A stretch of DNA of 64,000 nucleotides from Dysgonomonas sp. 521 (GTDB taxonomy: Bacteria; Bacteroidota; Bacteroidia; Bacteroidales; Dysgonomonadaceae). Below are positions 37,690 through 46,800 of this stretch, piece after piece. The notes under the pieces are model-generated. The model was not told the DNA's origin, did no database searches, and worked only from the letters and a program-made list of their open reading frames with translations. The translations under genes were made by a program, and so were the position numbers. The stretch is taken from contig NZ_QVMO01000006.1 in assembly GCF_010501055.1 (NCBI RefSeq), forward strand, positions 26,873-90,872, given 5' to 3'. The number at the start of each line of letters is the position of its first letter. Within the stretch, counting starts at the first letter, position 1.

Positions 37690-38658
37690 ATGAACAAGTT
37701 TTATAAAAATTGTTTAGTTTTCACACTATTAATTCTGGGCTTCTGTAATTGTAGCTCAAAAAATACGATAGAAAAAGAGCCACCAATAGAACAAGTAGAA
37801 GTTTTTAACATTAAATTGTCGGATATAAGTGCCCGTGACCCCTTCATTCTTGCCGATCCTCAGACAAAAATGTATTATTTGCATAAGAGTCAGGGAAATT
37901 GGATTCAGGTATATAAAAGTAAAGACTTGAAAATGTGGAAAGATGAAGGGGAATCATTCAGAAAGAAGGAAGACTATTGGGGGAAACAATCCTTTTGGGC
38001 TCCTGATGAATATTACTATAAAGGGAAATACTATCTTTTTATAACCTCCAGCAATGAAGCCATTAAGAGAGGGTCTTCGATTCTGGTATCTGATAATGCA
38101 ATGAATAAATTTGAACCATTGGTTAACGCTCCGGCAACACCGGCCGATTGGATGTCGTTGGATGCTTCTTTATATGTAGATGAAAAGAATGTGCCGTGGC
38201 TTATTTATTGTCACGAATGGATTCAGGTTACAGATGGGGAGGTTGTCGCTCAGCAACTTTCCGAAGACCTAAAAACGACTGTAGGTGATCCTGTAGTTTT
38301 GTTCAAAGCTTCGGATGCAGCATGGGTAGGCCCGCACGTTTCGGATGGTAAATCCAATTATGTAACCGATGCGTCTTTTATTTTCAGAATGGATGATGGC
38401 AAATTGGCCTTAACATGGTCGAGCATGGATAAGAACGGAAAATATTGCATTGGCGTTTGCTACTCAGAAAATGGAGTTTTTGGCCCGTGGGTGCATGATG
38501 CAGAACCATTGAATAACGATAATGGAGGACATGCGATGTTGTTTAAGGATTTTGATAATAACCTGATGATTTCGTATCATTCACCAAACGATGGTCCGGC
38601 TAAAGTTATGATAAAACCGGTTAAAACAGAAAACGGTAAATTAAAAATAGAATATTGA
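37690..38658 (+). CDS. GH43-family glycosidase lipoprotein
   Basis: Predicted lipoprotein of 322 residues, with the lipobox near residues 18-21 (FCNC). It is a five-bladed beta-propeller of family GH43, which holds arabinofuranosidases, xylosidases and galactosidases. The three acidic positions can be seen: D50 in SARDPFIL (base), the Asp in MSLDASLYVDE, and E176 in YCHEWIQV (general acid). FWAPDEYYYKGKYYLF is a typical second-blade motif. It follows the 270-bp element and is closed by a terminator at 38671-38709. In this locus it probably removes side-chain pentoses from a rhamnose-rich polymer, which is inference. Confidence 0.87.
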   Translation: MNKFYKNCLVFTLLILGFCNCSSKNTIEKEPPIEQVEVFNIKLSDISARDPFILADPQTKMYYLHKSQGNWIQVYKSKDLKMWKDEGESFRKKEDYWGKQSFWAPDEYYYKGKYYLFITSSNEAIKRGSSILVSDNAMNKFEPLVNAPATPADWMSLDASLYVDEKNVPWLIYCHEWIQVTDGEVVAQQLSEDLKTTVGDPVVLFKASDAAWVGPHVSDGKSNYVTDASFIFRMDDGKLALTWSSMDKNGKYCIGVCYSENGVFGPWVHDAEPLNNDNGGHAMLFKDFDNNLMISYHSPNDGPAKVMIKPVKTENGKLKIEY

Positions 38659-38670
38659 ACGTAGGTGTAG

Positions 38671-38709
38671 GGAAAAGGAGTAAAACATAGTGCTCCTTTT
38701 TCCTTTTTT
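38671..38709 (+). terminator. Rho-independent terminator after the GH43 gene
   Basis: Arms ggaaaaggag (38671-38680) and ctccttttt plus cc (38693-38703) with one bulge, followed by six T. It lies 13 bp after the stop codon. Confidence 0.75.
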
Positions 38710-38742
38710 GTCATGTACTCACATTTTGATGCAGTTGCTCTG
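38704..38742. repeat. Solitary end of the 270-bp element plus shared repeat block
   Basis: ttttttgtcatgtact (38704-38719) is identical to the right end of the element at 3740-4009, but no partner end is present. It is followed at once by acattttgatgcagttgctc, the block also found at 32707 and 45098. Confidence 0.5.
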
Positions 38743-38774
38743 GAGCCTGTCTAATAAATTAATACCAAACTAAT

Positions 38775-40526
38775 ATGATAAATCTTAAAAATATCATTTT
38801 ACTACATGTTCTTCCATTTCTGATGTTAGCAACAAGCTATTCATATTCAAACAAAACAGAAGGTCGCGATAGCCTGCCTCAACCAATTGACTACGAATCC
38901 TTAAGTATTGGAGGAGAATTGGAGACACGGGTAAATAAAAATATGGATAGACTGGAAGAAGAAAAGTACCAGCCACAGAATGTTTTCTTAACGGAAGAAG
39001 AATCAGGTAATTGGCCCGGCGACACCGAAGGACGTACAATTCTGGGATTGGTCTTGGATGCCCGTGCCGCACACCGCGAGCCTAAATACCTTGAACGGAT
39101 AATTGACTTAATCCCACAGAAACTGAATGAAAAAGGATACATGGGACTTATTTATGAAGGCAAAATGAATGAACAACAATTGTCGGGAAACGGTTGGATA
39201 CTCAGAGGATTGTGTGAATATTACGAATGGAAAAAAGATGAAAAGGTACTGCCTATTATATCGTCTATTGCAAACAATCTGTTTGTAGAAGGCAAAAGCC
39301 TTTATTCAAGTTACTCCATTGACCCCAAGCAACGAATCACTGATGTAGGAGCAGAATCGGGTACTATCCAGAACGAGGAAAATAACTGGATGCTATCCTC
39401 TGATATCGGGTGTGTATTTATAGGGATGGACGGACTTATCCATGCCTACAAGCTGGTTGGAACCCCTCAAATGAAAGAAGTGATCGACGAAATGATCAAT
39501 ATTTTTCTCAAGATGGACTTAATAGTCATTAAAGCTCAAACACATGCTTCGTTAACAGCCTGTCGTGGTTTGATCAGATATGCCGAAATTACAGGAGAAA
39601 ATAAGTACATTGAAGAAGTTGAACAACGATGGAAAATATATAAGGCAGATGGAATGACCGAAAATCACGAAAACTATAATTGGTTTGGCCGTTACGACAC
39701 ATGGACCGAACCTTGTGCTATTGTGGATTCATATCTTCTTGCCGTACAGCTATGGCAGCATACGGGCAATCCGGAGTATCGGGATGATGCAGAATTGATA
39801 TATTACAACGGTATTTGTCACACTCAGCGATACAACGGAGGCTTTGGTTGTGACAATTGTCCGGGAAATGCAATAAAAAACGTCTGCTTGAAGGTAAGTG
39901 CCGATGAAGCACACTGGTGTTGCACAATGCGGGGAGGAGAAGGTGTGTCGAAAGCTTCGCAATATTCATATTTTGTAAACAAAGACACTATCATCATACC
40001 TTTCTACCACAAAAGCTCCATATTGTTGCCCGATACCGGCAAAACATTTTCTCTCAAGCAAGAAACATCATACCCCTTCAACAATAGAGTAAGTATAACT
40101 ATTACAGAAAGTGATGGCATAGAAAAATGTTTGAAATTTGCAATCCCGAAAAGAACATCTGATTTCGTTTTATCCTTTAATGAAGAAGTTATCGACATGA
40201 AACCAGACAGAGGGCTTATCTCCCTGGTAAGGAAATTTAAAAAAGATGATAGGATTGAGTTGGAGTTCAAACAGAAAATCAGTGTTTCAAGTACTATAAG
40301 TAAGGTAAATACCAATGAAGACCAACGACATATATATTATGGCCCATTAATGCTTGGTTCTGAAAATGGAGATATTGTCAAACTTGATGAGGAGGATGAA
40401 ATCATTCCTGTAGAAGGTACAACCTTTAGCATCAAGAACAAAAATATAACTTTAACCCCAATCTATCACCTGATGGATGCTAAAGTTTGGGATAAAAATT
40501 CCTACAGGAAACAGATTATATTCTGA
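38775..40526 (+). CDS. DUF1680/GH127-like glycosidase (divergent metal site)
   Basis: Secreted protein of 583 residues with a signal peptide (about 1-25). The (alpha/alpha)6 barrel with EGRTILGLVLDARA and GNGWILRGLCEYYEW resembles the DUF1680 group that includes beta-L-arabinofuranosidases of GH127. In GH127 enzymes a zinc-bound Cys is the nucleophile, with ligands in an ExC motif and an adjacent Cys pair. Here the Cys pair is present (HWCCTMRGGEG, about 379-388), but the ExC position reads GFGCDNCPG (about 355-363), with two Cys and no Glu. A C-terminal beta-sandwich follows. It is monocistronic after the terminator at 38671 and faces the AraC gene. Confidence 0.7.
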   Translation: MINLKNIILLHVLPFLMLATSYSYSNKTEGRDSLPQPIDYESLSIGGELETRVNKNMDRLEEEKYQPQNVFLTEEESGNWPGDTEGRTILGLVLDARAAHREPKYLERIIDLIPQKLNEKGYMGLIYEGKMNEQQLSGNGWILRGLCEYYEWKKDEKVLPIISSIANNLFVEGKSLYSSYSIDPKQRITDVGAESGTIQNEENNWMLSSDIGCVFIGMDGLIHAYKLVGTPQMKEVIDEMINIFLKMDLIVIKAQTHASLTACRGLIRYAEITGENKYIEEVEQRWKIYKADGMTENHENYNWFGRYDTWTEPCAIVDSYLLAVQLWQHTGNPEYRDDAELIYYNGICHTQRYNGGFGCDNCPGNAIKNVCLKVSADEAHWCCTMRGGEGVSKASQYSYFVNKDTIIIPFYHKSSILLPDTGKTFSLKQETSYPFNNRVSITITESDGIEKCLKFAIPKRTSDFVLSFNEEVIDMKPDRGLISLVRKFKKDDRIELEFKQKISVSSTISKVNTNEDQRHIYYGPLMLGSENGDIVKLDEEDEIIPVEGTTFSIKNKNITLTPIYHLMDAKVWDKNSYRKQIIF

Positions 40527-40577
40527 AATATAAGCGCTTATTATCAGATAAAAATTGTCTTATGACATACTTCAAAT

Positions 40578-41483
40578 TTACCTTTCAATCATCCCTCCTT
40601 GAGTAAACTTCCGGTATTCAAGAGGGGTGATTCCTGTTTTCTTTTTGAAAGATGTAAAGAAATATTCCTGGTTTTCAAACCCCATCAAAAATGCAATTTC
40701 CTTGATAGAGATTGTTGTGTTAGTCAGTAATTCTTTCGATTTCTGAACCTTTAGTTCCTGTATATATTGCAAAGGTGCAAACCCTGTGTATTCTTTAAAT
40801 ATTTTTCTGAAATTGGAATAACTCATATTCAGATTATCTGCAACTTCTTTGGGCTTAATCTCTTTAAAGTTTTCCAGAATAATAACCTTCGCTTTATTTA
40901 TCTGGTTTGCCAGTTCAGAATTTTCAAAAACAGAATTTTTATCAATAGAATATGCCAGTCCCAGCAAGTGAGTTACAATTCCGGCCAGAATCTGCTGGAA
41001 TCCGGATTTTTGTTCTATTGCATATTGGATAGCCTGCTTATATAATTCAACAATTTTGCTATTCATCCCAATATTGAATATAACTTTCTGTTTGTTGAAA
41101 AAGCCGAAATCTACCAGATTATCGATGTTTATACCTTTAAAGCCTATCCAATATTCGTCCCACCCTGTTCGCTTGTCGGGCATATAGTTATGCCATTCGC
41201 CCGGAAATAGTAGAAACATATTTCCTTCTTTTATAGGTTGCATACTGTTTTTATTTGTAGAAGACGATACGAAATCACCTTTTCCCCTTGTTATGTATAG
41301 CAATTGGTATTCGTCCAAGATTCTTCCTTTTTCGGTAGAAAACAGGTATCTGGTGGGATGATTTTGGGGTGGATAAGACTCTTGTGAAGTAATGCTCTGA
41401 TAACCTACAGAATTAATTGTAAGTCCCCACGATAGGTCTGTTTCGTTTACAATCAGATATTTTAAATGTATGGAGTCATTCAT
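40578..41483 (-). CDS. AraC-family transcriptional regulator (rhamnose locus)
   Basis: One-component regulator of 301 residues. The N-terminal half is an AraC-type cupin ligand-binding domain (LLYITRGKGDF, FLLFPGEWHNYMPDKRTGW). The C-terminal half holds two helix-turn-helix motifs (KEVADNLNMSYSNFRKIFKE and IKEIAFLMGFENQEYFFTSF). The gene is divergent from the GH106 gene, 208 bp away, and lies between the glycan locus and the rhamnose catabolic operon. Control of rhamnose genes in response to rhamnose or rhamnulose is a reasonable inference, since Bacteroides RhaR is also an AraC protein. Confidence 0.9.
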   Translation of the reverse strand: MNDSIHLKYLIVNETDLSWGLTINSVGYQSITSQESYPPQNHPTRYLFSTEKGRILDEYQLLYITRGKGDFVSSSTNKNSMQPIKEGNMFLLFPGEWHNYMPDKRTGWDEYWIGFKGINIDNLVDFGFFNKQKVIFNIGMNSKIVELYKQAIQYAIEQKSGFQQILAGIVTHLLGLAYSIDKNSVFENSELANQINKAKVIILENFKEIKPKEVADNLNMSYSNFRKIFKEYTGFAPLQYIQELKVQKSKELLTNTTISIKEIAFLMGFENQEYFFTSFKKKTGITPLEYRKFTQGGMIER

Positions 41484-41616
41484 CTTTAGGTTAGTATTGC
41501 ATATTCGGTAAGCAATTTACAGAAAATAGTCTTAATATACTGTATCTTATATATAAAATAGCATTTTTTAAAATAATCTGGTCATATCTTTAAATCAAAA
41601 GCTCATCAAGGAAGGT

Positions 41617-41624
41617 TAACTTTG
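41617..41624 (+). promoter_or_regulatory. Predicted -7 box of the GH106 gene
   Basis: TAACTTTG matches TAnnTTTG, in the gap between the divergent AraC gene and GH106, about 67 bp before the preferred ATG at 41691. A promoter here means the TTG at 41622 cannot be the start. Confidence 0.5.
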
Positions 41625-41690
41625 TTCCTGTTTAAGAGTTTATATATCAATACGATTAACCGTAATTTCGATACCTTCAAAACAATACTT

Positions 41691-44600
41691 ATGAACAAAT
41701 ACATCTATCTTTCCAGCCTGTTGTTGTGTTTATTTTTCTTTAGCTGTAATAATAAACCCGAAACAACCTCGCAATCTTTAGAAGAGGGATTTGTCAATAT
41801 CCCCGATTCTATACAGACTTCTGTCTATTGGTACTGGATATCCGATCACATTTCGGAAGAAGGGGTCGTAAAAGACCTGCATGCAATGAAGAAAGCCGGA
41901 ATCAACAGAGCCTTTATCGGGAATATAGGCTTATCGGCCGACCCGTCTGTTACAGGAAAAGTCAAATTCAGAAGTGAAGAATGGTGGAAAATACTTCATG
42001 CGGCATTAAAAACAGCCACAGAATTGAATATTGAAATCGGAATATTCAATTCTCCGGGATGGAGCCAATCCGGAGGACCGTGGGTAAAGCCAAATCAATC
42101 GATGAGATACCTGGCTTCTTCAACAACGACCATCGAAGGAGGTAAAAAAGTAGATATAACATTAGCAAAACCCGAAGGAGACTTCCAGGATGTAAAAGTG
42201 ATAGCTTTTCCGGCAATAAATACCGAAGGCTCTCTTCTATCAATTCAAGATGTGGCGATAACATCCACTCCCTCCATTTCAGGATTAAATAATCTTATTG
42301 ATAAAAATAAAAATACAGAATTATTCTTTCCGAAGGGAGTGAAGGAGTTTAGTCTCAATTTTACAATAAACAAGCCCTTTACTTTGCGCACACTGACCAT
42401 ATATCCTTCGCATCGCCCGATAAACAGTGCAGCCAAATTGCAAGTAAAGGAGAATGGTGATTACAAGACAATATCAGAATTTTATATCGACCGCTTCCAC
42501 GACGAACCCAATGTAGGTTTCGACCCTTATGCTCCAATCGTTATATCGGTTCCCGAAACTCAGATAAAGGACGTCAGGCTTATCGTATCCGACATAGCCG
42601 AAAATAGCGGTATCAAAGAAATTGAATTTTCATCTATTCCCAGTATTGAAAGATATCTTGAAAAAACTCTGACAAAGATGCACCAAACCCCTTTGCCTTA
42701 CTGGCACGAATACCAATGGAGGGATCAGTTGCTGACCGATGATTCTTCATTAACAGTCGATCCGGCAAAGGTTGTAGATATAAGCCAATGTCTCTCCGGA
42801 GACAAGCTGTTGTGGGATGCACCCGACGGCCGTTGGACAATAATGCGTACAGGAATGTGCCCGACAGGGGTAACCAACGCTCCGGCTTCTCCTGAAGCTA
42901 CAGGACTCGAAACAGATAAAATGAGTAAAGAACACATTGAAGCACACTTCGATGCATACTTGGGAGAAATAATCAGGCGGATACCCGAACAAGACAGAAA
43001 AACATGGAAAGTAGTAGTACAAGACAGCTATGAAACCGGAGGACAAAATTTCACCGACACATTTATAGAAGATTTCAAACAAAGGTATGATTACGATCCC
43101 GTGCCGTTCCTGCCTGTTTATTCGGGAATGGTAGTCATGAATGAAGAAATATCCAATCGTTTCTTATGGGATGTCCGCAGACTGGTTGCCGACAAAGTTG
43201 CATACGATTATGTTGGCGGACTCAGGAAGGTTTGCCATAAATATGGTTTAAGAACCTGGCTTGAAAACTATGGACATTGGGGATTCCCCGGAGAATTTCT
43301 GCAATATGGCGGTCAGTCGGACGAAATAGGTGGCGAGTTTTGGGGTGAAGGTGACTTAGGCGATATCGAAAATCGTGCCGCTTCGTCATGCGGACATATC
43401 TATGGGAAAACCAAGATATCTGCCGAGTCGTTTACCACAGCCGGCAATACCTTTGGCCGTTATCCGGCTATGATAAAACAACGGGGAGACCGTTTTTTCT
43501 CGGAAGGAATCAACAATACCCTGCTGCATGTGTATATACAACAGCCATACGAAGACAAGAAACCCGGAGTTAATGCCTGGTTTGGAACAGAGTTTAACCG
43601 TCACAACACATGGTTCTCTCATATAGATCTGTTCACGTCTTATCTCAAACGAGTTAACTATATGCTTCAGCAAGGTCTGAACGTAGCAGATGTTGCCTAT
43701 TTCATAGGGGAAGATGCACCAAAGATGACAGGAATAACCGATCCTTCATTGCCAAAGGGCTATCAGTTCGATTATATAAACGCAGAAGTTATAGAAAAAA
43801 ATATGACAGTTAAGGACGGATTGTTGACATTGCCGCATGGCACTCAATATAAAATACTGGTGCTGCCCAAACTGAAAACGATGCGTCCCGAATTCTTGAA
43901 GAAAATCAAGCAGTTGATAGAAGATGGAGCGGTTGTACTTGGTCCCCGGCCCGAACGCTCTCCAAGTTTCCAGAACTACCCCAAAGCTGACGCAGAAGTA
44001 GCAGAACTATCCCAAAGCTTGTGGGGCAGGATAGATTCTGATACAAAATATGCTAAAATCGGTAAAGGAATACTTATCAATGATATGTCGATGGAAGACG
44101 CTCTGGCATTAGTCAAATGTGCACCCGATTGCCAGACCCAACCAAATGATCCAATCCTGTACAATCATCGTACCGTAAACGGAATGGAAATATACTTCGT
44201 ATCCAATCAGAGCAATGAGCGAATAAACGTTGCTCCGGAATTAAGGGTTGGCGGGCTACAACCCGAATTGTGGGAACCGACAACGGGAATAATAAGGAAG
44301 TTACCTGAATATACCCTAACTGATACAGGAATCAAAATCCCGTTGATGCTGGAAAGCTATGAAAGTGTATTTATCGTTTTCCGTAACAAAATAGATGAAT
44401 CAGTCATTTCATCAGGCGATAAGAAGAATTATCCACAACCTACCATTGTAACAGAACTGAATGGTCAGTGGTCAATTACGTTTGATAAAGCTTCCGGTTG
44501 CGATATCACCCTGAAAACTGATAAACTAACAGACCTGAGCCAAAATGAAAATCCTAGTATCAAATACTATGCGGGGGAAATAATGTATCAAACAGAATTC

Positions 44601-44924
44601 CATATCGAAAACAAACCCGCAGGCCGGTTATTCCTGAAGCTGAACGGAGTCAGCGTTATGGCTAAGGTAAATATAAATGGTAAATATGCCGGAGGTGTCT
44701 GGACATCCCCATATAAGGTAGATATTACCGACTATGTGATTAGCGGAAAGAATGATATTGAGATAGAAGTAGTGAATACATGGCAAAACCGATTGATAGG
44801 AGATCTGAGCCTTCCGGAAGATCAGCGGAGTACATGGATTCTGACACATTCTTTGAAGGCTACGGATCCACTCCAAAAGTCGGGGATTACAGGAACTGTT
44901 TGCATCGAAAGCATTGAGTATTAA
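41691..44924 (+). CDS. GH106 alpha-L-rhamnosidase lipoprotein
   Basis: Large rhamnosidase of 1077 residues from the ATG at 41691; this start gives a lipoprotein signal (lipobox FFSC at about residue 19), while the upstream TTG lies in the promoter. The GH106 opening is clear: TSVYWYWISDHISEEGVVKD and IGIFNSPGWSQSGGPWV. Two conserved acidic positions are E448 in QDSYETGGQNF and E579 in KISAESFTTAG, which match the catalytic Glu regions of this family. A C-terminal beta-sandwich domain follows (about 920-1070). GH106 enzymes act on rhamnosides in pectins and related polymers. The gene is divergent from the AraC regulator and precedes the rhamnose catabolic operon. Confidence 0.93.
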   Translation: MNKYIYLSSLLLCLFFFSCNNKPETTSQSLEEGFVNIPDSIQTSVYWYWISDHISEEGVVKDLHAMKKAGINRAFIGNIGLSADPSVTGKVKFRSEEWWKILHAALKTATELNIEIGIFNSPGWSQSGGPWVKPNQSMRYLASSTTTIEGGKKVDITLAKPEGDFQDVKVIAFPAINTEGSLLSIQDVAITSTPSISGLNNLIDKNKNTELFFPKGVKEFSLNFTINKPFTLRTLTIYPSHRPINSAAKLQVKENGDYKTISEFYIDRFHDEPNVGFDPYAPIVISVPETQIKDVRLIVSDIAENSGIKEIEFSSIPSIERYLEKTLTKMHQTPLPYWHEYQWRDQLLTDDSSLTVDPAKVVDISQCLSGDKLLWDAPDGRWTIMRTGMCPTGVTNAPASPEATGLETDKMSKEHIEAHFDAYLGEIIRRIPEQDRKTWKVVVQDSYETGGQNFTDTFIEDFKQRYDYDPVPFLPVYSGMVVMNEEISNRFLWDVRRLVADKVAYDYVGGLRKVCHKYGLRTWLENYGHWGFPGEFLQYGGQSDEIGGEFWGEGDLGDIENRAASSCGHIYGKTKISAESFTTAGNTFGRYPAMIKQRGDRFFSEGINNTLLHVYIQQPYEDKKPGVNAWFGTEFNRHNTWFSHIDLFTSYLKRVNYMLQQGLNVADVAYFIGEDAPKMTGITDPSLPKGYQFDYINAEVIEKNMTVKDGLLTLPHGTQYKILVLPKLKTMRPEFLKKIKQLIEDGAVVLGPRPERSPSFQNYPKADAEVAELSQSLWGRIDSDTKYAKIGKGILINDMSMEDALALVKCAPDCQTQPNDPILYNHRTVNGMEIYFVSNQSNERINVAPELRVGGLQPELWEPTTGIIRKLPEYTLTDTGIKIPLMLESYESVFIVFRNKIDESVISSGDKKNYPQPTIVTELNGQWSITFDKASGCDITLKTDKLTDLSQNENPSIKYYAGEIMYQTEFHIENKPAGRLFLKLNGVSVMAKVNINGKYAGGVWTSPYKVDITDYVISGKNDIEIEVVNTWQNRLIGDLSLPEDQRSTWILTHSLKATDPLQKSGITGTVCIESIEY

Positions 44925-45012
44925 AATACAATAGGAGGTTACTTGTGATCAAATGATGCTATCAGGCATTATCGCTTGGTGGAAAAAGAACAGAGAACAC
45001 TTTTAAAGAATT

Positions 45013-45116
45013 GTAGGGGCGAAAAATCTTTCGACTGATATTAAAACCGGTGACAGACGAAAGGTTCTTCGTCCCTACAACGTCTCACAAAGGATATGCA
45101 TTTTGATGCAGTTGCC
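45013..45116. repeat. Inverted repeat plus shared block upstream of rhaB
   Basis: Arms 45013-45033 (starting gtaggggcgaa) and 45058-45078 (ending cttcgtccctac) form an imperfect 21-bp stem. It is followed by acaacgtctcacaaaggata and tgcattttgatgc, as at 32680-32720. The rest of the 303-bp gap before rhaB shows no gene. Confidence 0.55.
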
Positions 45117-45227
45117 CCAATACTTCATTACTCACTTTATCATATTTTAGAGTATTTGTATCAAATTCACAACCGACTCTTCTTATTCGGATAACTAATT
45201 TTATGAAACTAAATATATCATGAAATT

Positions 45228-46709
45228 ATGGACTATAACACACACCATTTTCTAGCCTTCGACATTGGCGCCACCAGCGGCCGCAGCATCATTGGCTCGC
45301 TGACCAATGGCAAACTGGAATTGAAAGAACTTACACGTTTCCCCAATAAGATCATACGCATACACGACAAATATTATTGGGATATCTTTGCTTTGTTCGA
45401 AGCCCTGAAAGATGGACTGAGAGCGGCAGCATCCCAGGGCATAAAGATAGATGCCATTGGTATAGATACATGGGGGGTCGACTTTGTTTATCTGGGAGAA
45501 GACGGTTCCATATTGAGTACCGCCCGGTGCTATCGCGACCCTTATACAGTGGGTATGCCGGAAGAATATTTCGAGAAGGTACTTCCGCGTAAAGAGGTAT
45601 ATGACCTGACCGGAATACAGATAATGAATTTTAATAGCCTCTTCCAGCTTTATGCAGCCAAGAAAGAAAACTCATCGGCACTGAACAACGCTAAAGAGAT
45701 ACTCTTTATGCCTGATGCCCTATCTTATCTGCTCACAGGCAAGAAGGTATGCGAATACACAATATTATCTACATCACAGTTTCTGAACCCAAATACAAAA
45801 CAGGTGGAAGAATCTTTGTTGGAAGCTATGGATGTAAAAGCATCGCTTATTCCGGCTATAGCTATGCCGGGGCAAATGATAGGAACTCTGACCGACAGCC
45901 TGGCCAACGAATGTGGATTGAACCGGGTTCCTGTAATTGCTGTTGCAGGACACGATACGGGTTCGGCTGTAGTATCGGTTCCTGCCGAAAATAAAAACTT
46001 TGCATATCTCAGTTCGGGCACATGGTCCTTGATGGGAATCGAAGTAGATAATCCTATTATAAACGAAAATTCCTTCAATCTCAACTTCACCAACGAAGGC
46101 GGAGTTGACGGCACGGTACGGTTCCTGAAAAACATCACCGGCATGTGGTTGCTCGAACAATGCCGCAAGGAATGGGAAGCAGCAGGTAAAACATTCACCT
46201 ATCCCCAAATCGTAGCTCTATCGGGTTCGGTAGCCGGATTCCAGTCTTTTGTAGATCCGGATGATGCCTCTTTTGCCAACCCCGAAAGTATGACAAAAGC
46301 TATTGTCACATTCTGCGAGAAGACGGGACAAAGAGTGCCACAGTCGGAAGCCGACTTCATTCGTTGCATTTTCGACAGCCTGGCCATGAAGTATAAATAT
46401 GTATTGGGATGCCTGCAAAAAGTGGCTCCTTTCCCTATCGAAAAACTACATGTCATCGGCGGCGGATCGCATAATAAGCTCCTGAATCAGATGACAGCAA
46501 ACGCCATCGGCATACCTGTTGTTGCAGGTCCGGGAGAAGCTACAGCCATCGGTAATATTATGATGCAGGCCAAGGGTTTGGGATTGGTAGGTTCTTTGCA
46601 AGAAATAAGAAACGTTATACGTTGTAGCGTAAGCCCTGATGTATTCAATCCGCAGGATTCTGAGCAATGGAATGAGAAGTATCAGTTTTTCCTAACGTTA
46701 TTAAAATAG
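45228..46709 (+). CDS. rhaB: L-rhamnulokinase
   Basis: FGGY-family sugar kinase of 493 residues that phosphorylates L-rhamnulose to L-rhamnulose 1-phosphate with ATP in the cytoplasm. The N-terminal phosphate-binding segment is FLAFDIGATSGRSIIGSL, followed by AIGIDTWGVDFVYLG, AGHDTGSAVVSVPA, SSGTWSLMGIE and the adenosine-binding VIGGGSHNKLLNQMTANAIG. It opens the rhamnose operon and is 91 bp from the isomerase gene. The family and context (isomerase, aldolase, RhaT) make the assignment firm. It corresponds to rhaK in Bacteroides naming. Confidence 0.95.
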   Translation: MDYNTHHFLAFDIGATSGRSIIGSLTNGKLELKELTRFPNKIIRIHDKYYWDIFALFEALKDGLRAAASQGIKIDAIGIDTWGVDFVYLGEDGSILSTARCYRDPYTVGMPEEYFEKVLPRKEVYDLTGIQIMNFNSLFQLYAAKKENSSALNNAKEILFMPDALSYLLTGKKVCEYTILSTSQFLNPNTKQVEESLLEAMDVKASLIPAIAMPGQMIGTLTDSLANECGLNRVPVIAVAGHDTGSAVVSVPAENKNFAYLSSGTWSLMGIEVDNPIINENSFNLNFTNEGGVDGTVRFLKNITGMWLLEQCRKEWEAAGKTFTYPQIVALSGSVAGFQSFVDPDDASFANPESMTKAIVTFCEKTGQRVPQSEADFIRCIFDSLAMKYKYVLGCLQKVAPFPIEKLHVIGGGSHNKLLNQMTANAIGIPVVAGPGEATAIGNIMMQAKGLGLVGSLQEIRNVIRCSVSPDVFNPQDSEQWNEKYQFFLTLLK

Positions 46710-46750
46710 CCCGCCTCATCAAGAGGGAGGCCTTATGTAAACTACGAAAA

Positions 46751-46782
46751 TTTTTAAATCATTAAATTTTTAAATCATTAAA
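46751..46782 (+). repeat. Two tandem 16-bp copies upstream of the isomerase gene
   Basis: tttttaaatcattaaa occurs twice head to tail (46751-46766 and 46767-46782), followed by aatcgttaaa. It lies in the 91-bp gap between rhaB and the isomerase gene and may be only a slippage product; it also makes the leader A+T rich, which favours translation in Bacteroidota. Confidence 0.55.
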
Positions 46783-46800
46783 TCGTTAAATAAAACAACC

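Noticed and set aside
40530..40541. 12-bp palindrome ataagcgcttat between the convergent GH127-like and AraC genes as a terminator
   Set aside because: It leaves no proper loop and no T-run follows on either strand.
46751..46782. Tandem 16-bp repeats as the start of a CRISPR array or an operator pair
   Set aside because: There are only two copies without spacers, in AT-rich sequence, so slippage is the simpler explanation.
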